A stretch of DNA of 64,000 nt from NCBI GenBank assembly GCA_964486075.1, contig CAZALU010000003.1:25949-89948 (forward strand). The letters are read 5' to 3'. This document shows positions 17,909 through 25,829 of this stretch, piece by piece. The position numbers and the translations under genes are program-made. Origin of the DNA: JAHIJO01 sp964486075. GTDB lineage: Bacteria; Verrucomicrobiota; Kiritimatiellia; JAAZAB01. The notes under the pieces were generated by a model. That model did no database searches. It was not told where the DNA came from and was given only the letters and a program-made list of their open reading frames with translations. Each line of letters starts with the position of its first letter. Positions within the stretch are counted from its first letter, which is position 1.

Positions 17909-19395
17909 GGTTTACCCTCCACGATCGCTGCCGCCCGCCAGAGCAGGTTAGTGTAGAAATCGGGCAGCCAGAGCCCGACCAGCAGCAGCACCCCCAATGA
18001 TCCGGCTACAATCAGGACCTCGGTGAACCCGGTTGCCGGCGCACGCACCGGCAGCTCGGGCTCCCCCCAAGCCATATAAATCGCGTGTTTCAGGGCGCTC
18101 ACAAAAATAGTGCACGTTCCAGCCAGGAACACGACGAGCGCCGCATAGGCGCCCTGCTGCACCGCTGCCATCGCGATCTGGAACTCGCTCATGAACAGAC
18201 CGAACGGCGCCATTCCGATCAAAGCCAGCAGCCCTCCCAGCAATCCAACCCCCCAAACCGGACTGACCCTGAGCATGCCCTGCATGCGGGACATATCGTG
18301 TGTTCCATAAATCTGCCCCATGCGTCCGGCGGAAAAAAACGCCAGCGCCTTGCAAACGGAATGATTGAAAACATGGAACAGGGCGGCGAAAGCGCCCAAG
18401 CCGCCCAACCCCAGGCCCAGCGCGATAATCCCCAGGTGTTCCACGCTGTGATAAGCCAGCAGACGCTTGACATCCTCCTGGAAAATAATGAAAGCGGCGG
18501 CCACTACAATGGAGAGCAAGCCAAACACCTGCAGTATCCGCAAGCTCCACCCGGAACCGCCGCTGGCGGCTTCCAGGATGGCCGTGTAACGCATGATGCA
18601 ATACAAAGCAGTATTCAGCAGAAAGCCGGAAAACAAAGCTGAAACCGGCGCCGGCGCCTGGCTGTGAGCGTCCGGCAACCAGTTGTGCAGCGGAGCCAGG
18701 CCGGCCTTGGTGCCGTAGCCGACCAGCAGAAAAATGAACGCCAGCTTAAGCACCGGTTGGTTCAAAGCGGGGGCCGCATCGCGCAGGTGAGTCCATAAAA
18801 GAAGATGGGCGCCATCCATATTCAGAGCGCGCGCGGAGGCTGCCACCAGCAGCGTGCCCATGAACGCGCAGGCCACCCCGACCGAACACATCAGCAGGTA
18901 TTTCCACATGGCTTCCAGGGAGGCCTGGGTACGGTGCACGCATATTAAAAAAGCCGTCATCAAGGTCGTAGCCTCGATCCCAATCCACATGACGCCGACA
19001 TTATTAGATATAACCACCAGCACCATGGCGGCCAACGAACCGCACCAGAGAGCCGAAAACTTACGGCTTGCCCGGGACTGGATTTGATTCGCACTAATTT
19101 CCGCGCCGAAATAACCGCCCGCAAATATTGTGCTTAAACCAAACACCAGCATCATGACGGCCAAGTGATAGGCCGACAGGGCATCCAGGTAAAACCAGCC
19201 CCACTCCAGCCGCGTCAGGCTCCCGCTCAGCACCGGCCAAATAAAGATGGCCGCCGCCAGCACTTCGAGGCCCACGACAACCGTCAGCGCATGCAGCACC
19301 CATCGCGCCGGCCTCATCAGCAGACACAAGCCCCCGCCCAGCAATGGAATGCCCAGTAATAATGCAAATCCCACGTCAACCGGCATTGCGGTCAT
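17905..19395 (-). CDS. HyfF-like antiporter subunit of the Ehr complex (NuoM/MrpD family)
   Basis: 496 aa, about 14 hydrophobic segments. Family motifs include MWIGIEATTLMTAFLI (TM5-type glutamate), GYGTKAGLAPLHNWLPDAHSQAPAPVSALFSG and LLAYHSVEHLGIIALGLGLGG, which are typical of HyfF rather than NuoM because of the HSVEH sequence. It should form an ion-translocating half-channel in the membrane arm. The start overlaps the upstream hyfE-like stop by four bases, and its stop overlaps the large-subunit start. Confidence 0.88.
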   Translation of the reverse strand: MTAMPVDVGFALLLGIPLLGGGLCLLMRPARWVLHALTVVVGLEVLAAAIFIWPVLSGSLTRLEWGWFYLDALSAYHLAVMMLVFGLSTIFAGGYFGAEISANQIQSRASRKFSALWCGSLAAMVLVVISNNVGVMWIGIEATTLMTAFLICVHRTQASLEAMWKYLLMCSVGVACAFMGTLLVAASARALNMDGAHLLLWTHLRDAAPALNQPVLKLAFIFLLVGYGTKAGLAPLHNWLPDAHSQAPAPVSALFSGFLLNTALYCIMRYTAILEAASGGSGWSLRILQVFGLLSIVVAAAFIIFQEDVKRLLAYHSVEHLGIIALGLGLGGLGAFAALFHVFNHSVCKALAFFSAGRMGQIYGTHDMSRMQGMLRVSPVWGVGLLGGLLALIGMAPFGLFMSEFQIAMAAVQQGAYAALVVFLAGTCTIFVSALKHAIYMAWGEPELPVRAPATGFTEVLIVAGSLGVLLLVGLWLPDFYTNLLWRAAAIVEGKP

Positions 19396-20030
19396 CCTTT
19401 CAAACGATCCATCTGGTCAACATTGATATGGTCAAAGGCCCGACTGATCCGGCCGATAGCGACTCCCATGACGAAGACCGCCACAAATACGTCCAACAAT
19501 ACGCCCAGTTCGATCAACCAGTGAATATTGCCGACCACCATCAAGCCAAACGCATAAATTCCGTTCTCCATCGTCAGAAAGCCCAGCACCTGGCTCAACG
19601 CTTTCCGGCGGCCGATCACCAGGAACAGTCCGGTAAAAATCATGAACACGGCCGCTGAAACACTGAGCAAGGAAGCGCCCAGCCCGATACCGTGAACCTG
19701 CCCGCCCAGCCAAAAGGCCAACGCCAGCATTCCAATTCCCAGGACCAGGGATGCCGAATAGCCCACCAGCGGGGTCACTTCACGGCGCACATTGGTTTCG
19801 CGTATAGCCCGGTTCAACAGCCAGGGGAAAACGCCGCCTTTCAGAACCACGGTGAGCGCCGCCAGGAACAAGGCCCGGCCCAGCCGATCCGGCACCATTA
19901 CCAGAAACGGCAGGATCCCCAGCGCCACGCCTTGAATGGCCACGATACGGATGCTGGCGCTAAGCAGGCTGGACCCCAGCAATGCCAAATTGGTCAACAT
20001 CAACAAGGCAAATAAAAAATCCAACGCCAT
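19392..20030 (-). CDS. HyfE-like membrane subunit of the Ehr complex
   Basis: 212 aa, with six to seven transmembrane segments and the right length for HyfE, which includes a NuoK-like C-terminal half (ALSQVLGFLTMENGIYAFGLM, with the buried glutamate). Position between the hyfC- and hyfF-like genes matches the E. coli hyf order. It follows its upstream gene by 10 bp and overlaps the next by four bases. Confidence 0.8.
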   Translation of the reverse strand: MALDFLFALLMLTNLALLGSSLLSASIRIVAIQGVALGILPFLVMVPDRLGRALFLAALTVVLKGGVFPWLLNRAIRETNVRREVTPLVGYSASLVLGIGMLALAFWLGGQVHGIGLGASLLSVSAAVFMIFTGLFLVIGRRKALSQVLGFLTMENGIYAFGLMVVGNIHWLIELGVLLDVFVAVFVMGVAIGRISRAFDHINVDQMDRLKG

Positions 20031-20040
20031 GCGTATCTCC

Positions 20041-20952
20041 CTATTTCAACATCAGTATCATCGCCAGCGCGGCCAACGCCAGGGCGCCGATCAGCAGTTG
20101 CGGCACCCGCGCCAAGCGCAGGCGGGCGATAATAGATTCAATCGCACCCACCCCAACAGCCAACAGAATCATGCCGCCTATAAACGCCAGAGCATTGATC
20201 CAAACCGCTCCGTCCCACGCAGGAATCAGCAGGCCCACCAGTAGAGCGCCAAGCACCCACAATTTGAGCGCAGCCCCATAGTGGATCGCGGCCAAATCGG
20301 GTCCGCCATGGTCCAAGACCATCACCTCATGAATCATGGTCAGCTCCAGGTGCGTATCGGGATCGTCAACCGGAATCCGGGCATTTTCCGCGAGCAGCAC
20401 CACCATCCAGGCCGCCGCTGTCAAAGCCAGACCCGGCCCCATACTCAGCCAGGTCTGCACCGTTATCCCGGCTTCAATCCCGGAAAGCGACAGGCTACCG
20501 GAAGCGCGCGCTACGGCCGCCAAGCCAAGTAAAAACGCCGGTTCCGCCAACATTGAAAAAAACGCTTCGCGTCCGGCGCCCATGCCCTCGAAGCTGGAAC
20601 CGGTGTCGAGAGCCGCCACAATAGTCATAAAACGCATCAATCCCAGCAGATAGGCAAACAGGATCAGGTCTCCACCGAATGCCAGCGGCGCGGCGGATTT
20701 ACCAAACGGCGTCAGGAACAGTGCCAGCAGCACGGCGGCCAGGCCGGCGATCGGCCCGGCGCGGAAGACCCAGGTCGTCGTGCGACTATACACGGTTCCT
20801 TTTTGCAGCAGCTTCCAGAGATCGTAATATAATTGCAACACAGGCGGACCCTGTCGGCCGGCGAAGAACGCCTTGACACGGTTAATCACGCCCGGCAGCA
20901 GCGGCGCCAGCCCAAGTGCCAAACCTGTTTGAAGCCATGGAACTACATTCAC
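20041..20952 (-). CDS. HyfC/HycD/NuoH-like membrane subunit of the Ehr complex
   Basis: 303 aa from GTG 20952, which overlaps the upstream stop as GTGA. A longer open frame runs to 21363 but lies over the upstream gene and is not coding. NuoH-type features are the NRVKAFFAGRQGPPVLQLYYDLWKLLQK segment (positions about 24-51), and further on GREAFFSMLAEPAFLLGLA and DPDTHLELTMIHEVM, whose acidic residues form the E-channel in the family. Eight transmembrane segments are visible. It should couple the redox arm to the antiporter subunits. Confidence 0.87.
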   Translation of the reverse strand: MNVVPWLQTGLALGLAPLLPGVINRVKAFFAGRQGPPVLQLYYDLWKLLQKGTVYSRTTTWVFRAGPIAGLAAVLLALFLTPFGKSAAPLAFGGDLILFAYLLGLMRFMTIVAALDTGSSFEGMGAGREAFFSMLAEPAFLLGLAAVARASGSLSLSGIEAGITVQTWLSMGPGLALTAAAWMVVLLAENARIPVDDPDTHLELTMIHEVMVLDHGGPDLAAIHYGAALKLWVLGALLVGLLIPAWDGAVWINALAFIGGMILLAVGVGAIESIIARLRLARVPQLLIGALALAALAMILMLK

Positions 20953-22934
20953 AAATTCCTCGCATACCAGATCAGTAAAACCACCAGGGTCAGGGCAATA
21001 TACAACACATACAGTTGGAGCTCGCCATGCTGGATCCAGCGCAGTTTGGAAAATGCCCAGCGGGCCCGTGCAAATATCGGACGGAATATACCCTCGTGAA
21101 ATCCGTCTTCCGTCTTGGTGCTGATGGATGAAGCCCCGGGAAAAATACCCTGGGGTAGAATGCGCTGTTGCCCCGTCCGGAGCGCCCATCGAAACCACTC
21201 CACGAACCACAGGGAGAAAGACGAAGCCGTGTATTGCATGCGTGGTACAGGCGCGGCATAGCCGCAATCCCAGGTCGGCCCTTGCCGCACCGGGCGCCCT
21301 TTCAACAACGCCCATCGTCCCAGCCAGAGCAGGCCGGTCAGAATCAGCAATCCCCAAAGGCATCCCGTCAAGATTCCCAACAGTTTCAGGACATTTTCAG
21401 CGCCGCCAAAGACGGCTTGAGCCGGCGCATGGGTCAACAGACCCACCGCTGGTTTGATGGCGCCCAGGACCCACGGCGCACCCAGCCCAATGAGCGCGCA
21501 GACCAGCGCCAGGGTCAGCATTGGCAAGCGCATGGCCCAGCCTGGATCCCGCGCTCCGCGGCCGTGTTCGGTTCGGGGTTCTCCCAGAAACATAATGCCG
21601 AAAGCTTTGGCGAAACAGGCGGCCGCCAAGCCGCCGATCAGCGCCAAGCCAATTATGGCCCCGAGAAACGGCACGGCGTTGTGTCCGGCTGGTTCCAGGC
21701 AGGAGAGAAAGGAACCGTAATAGATCAGGAACTCGCTGATAAATCCGTTGAGCAACGGCAGGCCGGAAATGGCAAGCGCTCCGACAAAAAAAGTGGCGGC
21801 TGTCCACGGCATCAGCTTGGCCAATCCTCCCAATTGGTCGATATCCCGTGTGCCGGTCGCACGCGCCACTGCCCCGGCCCCCATGAAAAGCAAACTCTTG
21901 AAGAGGGCATGATTGACCACGTGCAGCAAGGCGCCGGCGAATCCCAACTGGGCGATCAGCGGATGCCCGGTGCTCTGGCCCAACACACCAACGCCCAGCC
22001 CCAAGGCCATAATCCCGATATTGTCTACGCTCGAATAGGCCAACAAACGTTTGATATCATGCTGAGCCAGCGCGTAGGCAACACCCAGCACACCGGATGT
22101 TATGCCGATGCCGATCAGGATCCAGCCCCACTCTATCCGGGGAACACCCAAAAGCATCAATATCCGCACCATTCCGTAAATCCCGGTTTTGATCATCACT
22201 CCTGAAAGTACCGCTGATACGGGGCTGGGCGCCGCCGGATGCGCCTCCGGCAGCCAAACATGCAGCGGAATGAACCCGGCCTTGGCCCCGAACCCGATCA
22301 GCGCCATAAAAAAAACCGTGCCGGCCACGGCCGGCGGCAAAACTCCGATCTGATCAAAATCAAGGGATCCGACCTCACGCCCCATCAGCATGAAACTCAC
22401 CAATAAAAAAGCCGTTCCCATGTGCGTAGCCACGAGATAGACCCAGCCGGCTTCGCGCACTTCCGGCTTTTTATGCTCATACATGACCAGAAAAAACGAC
22501 GTCAGCGCCATGCATTCCCATGCCATCAAGAACAACAATCCGTTGCGCGCCAGGATAACCATGACCATGCTGGCGACGAGGGTATTGTAATAAAACCAGA
22601 AACGCGCCGCCGCCGGTCCATCGTGGAAGGGCTGCAGGTATTCGGCGCCGTAAATCGCGCTCAACGCAGCGATCAACAAGACTGGTATTATAAAAACGGC
22701 GGATACGGCGTCCAATCCAACCGAAAATGCACCGCCCGGCATCGACCAGGGCAGCGCCAGCGCCACGGCCGAACCGCTCCATAAAACTTGGACGCAGGGA
22801 ATGAGGCCAAGGATGGCGGCGCTGACAGCGCCAGTGGCGGCGACCGCCGCCGCGGCGCGCGGCGCGCGCTGGAACAGGAACACCGCCAGCCCGGTCATCA
22901 GCAGCACCCCGCAGGCTACCAGAAGCAGAGTCAT
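20949..22934 (-). CDS. HyfB-like antiporter subunit of the Ehr complex (NuoL family)
   Basis: 661 aa from ATG 22934, which has GGGGGAAAAA upstream and overlaps the preceding stop as ATGA; the ATG eleven codons earlier lies within that gene. It has about 15-16 hydrophobic segments and NuoL/HyfB motifs (MAWECMALTSFFLVMYEHK, GFGAKAGFIPLHVWLPEAHPAAPSPVSAVLSG, LLAYSSVDNIGIMALGLGVG). The C-terminal region with TWDCGYAAPVPRMQYTASSFS is typical of HyfB. It is the first structural gene of the operon and a likely ion pump unit. Confidence 0.88.
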   Translation of the reverse strand: MTLLLVACGVLLMTGLAVFLFQRAPRAAAAVAATGAVSAAILGLIPCVQVLWSGSAVALALPWSMPGGAFSVGLDAVSAVFIIPVLLIAALSAIYGAEYLQPFHDGPAAARFWFYYNTLVASMVMVILARNGLLFLMAWECMALTSFFLVMYEHKKPEVREAGWVYLVATHMGTAFLLVSFMLMGREVGSLDFDQIGVLPPAVAGTVFFMALIGFGAKAGFIPLHVWLPEAHPAAPSPVSAVLSGVMIKTGIYGMVRILMLLGVPRIEWGWILIGIGITSGVLGVAYALAQHDIKRLLAYSSVDNIGIMALGLGVGVLGQSTGHPLIAQLGFAGALLHVVNHALFKSLLFMGAGAVARATGTRDIDQLGGLAKLMPWTAATFFVGALAISGLPLLNGFISEFLIYYGSFLSCLEPAGHNAVPFLGAIIGLALIGGLAAACFAKAFGIMFLGEPRTEHGRGARDPGWAMRLPMLTLALVCALIGLGAPWVLGAIKPAVGLLTHAPAQAVFGGAENVLKLLGILTGCLWGLLILTGLLWLGRWALLKGRPVRQGPTWDCGYAAPVPRMQYTASSFSLWFVEWFRWALRTGQQRILPQGIFPGASSISTKTEDGFHEGIFRPIFARARWAFSKLRWIQHGELQLYVLYIALTLVVLLIWYARNL

Positions 22935-23638
22935 GTCGATTTTTCCCCCGCCACAGCAGCTTGGCACGGAATCTTGTCCTCTATTTTCCGGATTGCCTCC
23001 TGAATCTCACCGGCTGGCGCACGACCAAGCAACAGCGCTTTAAAGTCGGGCTGACGAATCGCGTGAAGCAAGCGGGCCAGCATCTGCAGATGCACCTTGG
23101 GCGCCGGGCTGATCAGCGTAAACAAGGCAAAGACAGGCTGGCCGTCCAGAGCGGCAAAATTCACCGGTTTTACCGGAAAGCAGAGGGTCACCAGGGGGCG
23201 CGGCACATAGAGTACGATAGGATTGCGGGGATGCGGGATGGCAATGCCTTCGCCAATACCGGTGGACTCCAGCGCTTCCCGGGCTAACAGCATGCGTAAC
23301 ATGAGATCCCGATCCACTCCCGGCGGCAGAGGTATGCAAGCGGCAATCGAGCGCAACAGGACAGGCTTATCCGACCCCTGCACCCGGTAAAACACGCCGC
23401 CCTCTGCCAGCGCGTCTGCCAGGGATGGCAGCAGTTCCGGTTCGCCTGCCGCTTCGTAAAACAATTGCAGGGGAACATTCATCCGTCGCGAAGTCGCCCA
23501 TTCCAACAATTCCGCCCGGTTAAAACGCGCCTGGTCATTGATCCTGCAAAAAGGCAGGCCGTCCTGTTTGATCCAGCGGTTTACGGTTTTTTCAGAAACG
23601 CCCATGCACCCCGACACATCCCGAATTGATAAGTGCAT
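22931..23638 (-). CDS. HTH domain fused to PTS EIIA(Ntr)-like domain, first gene of the Ehr operon
   Basis: 235 aa from ATG 23638 (AAGGAG twelve bases upstream); an in-frame extension to 23695 is less likely. Residues about 1-52 form a MerR/excisionase-type helix-turn-helix (LSIRDVSGCMGVSEKTVNRWI). Residues about 65-220 are a PTS EIIA(Ntr)/fructose-type domain with the phosphorylated histidine in place (STGIGEGIAIPHPRNPIV, His136 here). Its stop overlaps the hyfB-like start, so it is made together with the Ehr subunits. A regulator that senses PTS phosphorylation, and so carbon or nitrogen or potassium state, is inferred; it could act by DNA binding or by contact with the complex. Confidence 0.78.
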   Translation of the reverse strand: MHLSIRDVSGCMGVSEKTVNRWIKQDGLPFCRINDQARFNRAELLEWATSRRMNVPLQLFYEAAGEPELLPSLADALAEGGVFYRVQGSDKPVLLRSIAACIPLPPGVDRDLMLRMLLAREALESTGIGEGIAIPHPRNPIVLYVPRPLVTLCFPVKPVNFAALDGQPVFALFTLISPAPKVHLQMLARLLHAIRQPDFKALLLGRAPAGEIQEAIRKIEDKIPCQAAVAGEKST

Positions 23639-23904
23639 GGCAGATTCGCTCCTTCTTCCCCCAGCTAAAAAAGCGCCGCTCTGGTTGTTATCCAATGCAC
23701 AGCAAAGGATCTCATAATCCTGAACTGATCACGAAGATTTATCGCTGCGCTCGAAATGATAGACCCCATTTTTCGGGTTATCGTCCAACAACTTGAATGG
23801 TATTTCAGCCGGGTATCTTAGGTCTGTTGGTTCCCAAAATATTCCGAAATTTACGATTAAATCCTATTCTGCCAAACACGCCTTGTCAAGTTATTTCTGC
23901 TCCC
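23639..23904. other. Divergent intergenic region between the Ehr operon and the thioredoxin-CcdA gene
   Basis: About 270 bp without a credible gene. The right end holds the plus-strand promoter described separately. No convincing minus-strand promoter was found for the Ehr operon; the ribosome site AAGGAG for 23638 lies at its left end. Confidence 0.5.
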
Positions 23905-23933
23905 TTGATCTGGACGGTCTATCACGGTATACA
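23905..23933 (+). promoter_or_regulatory. Sigma-70-type promoter for the thioredoxin-CcdA gene
   Basis: TTGATC (23905-23910), a 17-base spacer and TATACA (23928-23933). Transcription would begin near 23940, leaving only about 28 bases before the ATG at 23968, or no leader at all if the ATG at 23941 is used. No Shine-Dalgarno sequence is visible before either ATG. Confidence 0.5.
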
Positions 23934-23967
23934 TTCATCCATGCACTGGCCTTGTTTATTCATATTC

Positions 23968-25134
23968 ATGCCTCAACGCCTGCTTAACCAGGCCCGCTTG
24001 ATCTGCCTGGGCTTGGCGGTGGCGGCGCTGGGTCTCTCCACGCCCGCCACCAGCAAGCCAGCCGACGCCGCCGTTGGCCTGCCGCATATCGAGTTCTTTT
24101 TCGAGAGCGGATGCGAAAACTGCGCTCGCGTGGAAGATGAAATCCTGCCTGATCTTGAAAACGTTTATGGAGGATTTTACACCATCGCCAAATTGGATAT
24201 CGGAAATATGACGAACTATTTGCGGCTGGCAGGCTACCAGGCACGGCTGGAACACGGTCCGGACGAAAATGTCAGTATAGTCGTAAACGGGCGGGCACTG
24301 CTTAGCGGCTTCAGCGCGATTCGCGCTGGACTTTTCGAAACCATGGACCGGGCGCTGGCGGGCGAATTACCGGCCGTTGCCCCGGTGCCCGCGACCTTGG
24401 ACAACCTGCGCGACCGGGTGCGTAAATTCAGCTTACTGGCCGTCATGGGCGCGGGGTTGGTTGACGGTTTGAATCCCTGCGCAATTGCCACCCTGGTTTT
24501 TTTCACCAGCCTGGCAGTCATGCTTAAATTTAACGGACAGCAGTTATTGATGGCAGGCGGCGCCTTTTGCGTGGCCAGTTTCCTGACGTATTTCGCCATC
24601 GGCCTGGGCTTGCTGCGAGTTTTGCACCTGGTCGCCGGGTTCAGCACAATCCGCGCCGGTATTGATATCGGAATGATAGTCCTGCTGGGACTGTTTGCAG
24701 CCCTTTCCTTCCGGGATGCCTGGCGCTACCGCCATGAAGGCAATCCAAACCGACTCAGCCTGCGTCTACCCCGCCCAATCATGCTCATGACGCACGCCTT
24801 GATGCGCGATGGCCTGAAGAGCCGCCATCTCGTCCTGGGCGGACTGGGCATCGGCGCGGCGGTTACGGCCCTGGAATCCGTTTGCACCGGGCAGGTTTAT
24901 GTCCCCACCCTGGTCATGGTCATACGCGGCGGCAGTTCGTTTCCGCGGGCAACCGCTTTGCTGGTTCTGTATAACTGCCTGTTCGTCCTGCCGTTGATCG
25001 TTATTTTATGGCTGTCGTGGCGAGGGCTAAAAATGGCCAAGCTACTGGATTGGAGCCGCCGGCACGTGGTCTTCAGCAAGTGCCTGCTGGGATCTTTTTT
25101 CCTGGGTCTGGCCGTTTTGTTGCTGCTGATGTAA
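23968..25134 (+). CDS. Thioredoxin-like domain fused to CcdA/DsbD-type transmembrane domain
   Basis: 388 aa from ATG 23968, which gives a signal peptide (MPQRLLNQARLICLGLAVAA, cleavage near TPATSKPADA). ATGs at 23941 and 23797 are possible longer starts. Residues about 40-140 look like a thioredoxin/glutaredoxin fold with a CENC redox pair (FFESGCENCARVEDEI). From about 155 on there are six or so transmembrane helices of the CcdA/DsbD family, including the first conserved cysteine segment (GLVDGLNPCAIATLVFF) and the second (ALESVCTGQVYVPTLVMV). It should move reducing power from the cytoplasm to periplasmic thiols, for disulfide isomerisation or cytochrome maturation. Confidence 0.82.
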   Translation: MPQRLLNQARLICLGLAVAALGLSTPATSKPADAAVGLPHIEFFFESGCENCARVEDEILPDLENVYGGFYTIAKLDIGNMTNYLRLAGYQARLEHGPDENVSIVVNGRALLSGFSAIRAGLFETMDRALAGELPAVAPVPATLDNLRDRVRKFSLLAVMGAGLVDGLNPCAIATLVFFTSLAVMLKFNGQQLLMAGGAFCVASFLTYFAIGLGLLRVLHLVAGFSTIRAGIDIGMIVLLGLFAALSFRDAWRYRHEGNPNRLSLRLPRPIMLMTHALMRDGLKSRHLVLGGLGIGAAVTALESVCTGQVYVPTLVMVIRGGSSFPRATALLVLYNCLFVLPLIVILWLSWRGLKMAKLLDWSRRHVVFSKCLLGSFFLGLAVLLLLM

Positions 25135-25159
25135 AATATGCTTGGCCAGAATAAAACGG

Positions 25160-25822
25160 TCAGTAGCTCAGCCAGAGCGTGCCGAGTGGATTTAAGGATT
25201 TGTCCCGCAGCAGTTGCCCCACATCGCAGTTGGCGCCAACCCCGCCATAGGAATACCATCCGGTGATCGTGATGATTTTGTCATCTTGTGCATCCGGAAC
25301 GCCGTCGTTGTCATAGTCCAGCTCCAGGCGACTGCTCCCGGTGCCCAGATAATCCTTGCAAGCTAAATTGCTCACGACCAGGGTATCGCCAGCGTCAAAG
25401 TTCGCCGTTACCTCGATCAACAGGCGCTTGTTCGAGTGCGTGTAGCTGATCGAGCCCACTTTGCTCGCAGCCGAGCCGCTGAAGGTCGGCGCCAGGCAGG
25501 TCTCATCCCAGGTCATGGACAGATCCTCCGGAATTGACAACGCAATTGCGACGCCGTTGCTGATGAGCGGCGTATTGGTGGCATCGGTGATCTTTATCGG
25601 GCTGATGTCCGCCGCCGCATAACCACGCACAAACCACTGATCCGCTTCTGAGGAAATAGAGACCGGTACCGTAGCGACGTTAACGTCGTTGGTCATCGCC
25701 TGCATGGCATAGTAGGCACCCTCGCCGCCGGTATAAATCGCGGCCCATCCTGTCGGCCCGCCCAGAGTCAGTCCCGCGACCGCCAGGGCAACCGCAGCCA
25801 ATTTGTGCATGATCGTGTTCAT
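25160..25822 (-). CDS. Exported protein of unknown function, downstream of SUMF1 paralogs
   Basis: 220 aa from ATG 25822 (an ATG at 25810 is an alternative), giving a signal peptide (HKLAAVALAVAGLTLGG). The mature part is beta-rich by appearance: LLIEVTANFDAGDTLVVSNL, LELDYDNDGVPDAQDD. The DNDGVPDAQDD segment resembles a calcium-binding thrombospondin type-3 or dockerin-like loop. There are only 7 bp between it and the SUMF1 gene upstream, so they are likely co-transcribed. I do not recognise the family. Confidence 0.6.
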   Translation of the reverse strand: MNTIMHKLAAVALAVAGLTLGGPTGWAAIYTGGEGAYYAMQAMTNDVNVATVPVSISSEADQWFVRGYAAADISPIKITDATNTPLISNGVAIALSIPEDLSMTWDETCLAPTFSGSAASKVGSISYTHSNKRLLIEVTANFDAGDTLVVSNLACKDYLGTGSSRLELDYDNDGVPDAQDDKIITITGWYSYGGVGANCDVGQLLRDKSLNPLGTLWLSY

Positions 25823-25829
25823 CGTGTTT

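Noticed and set aside
20953..21363. Long N-terminal extension of the HyfC-like protein
   Set aside because: It overlaps the HyfB-like coding sequence for 400 bp and does not look like a membrane protein; the GTGA overlap start at 20952 fits the family.
15560..22934. Respiratory complex I (nuo)
   Set aside because: There are no NuoE/F/G subunits, the small subunit is fused to a ferredoxin, and the gene order and the HSVEH-type motif are those of hyf/Ehr.
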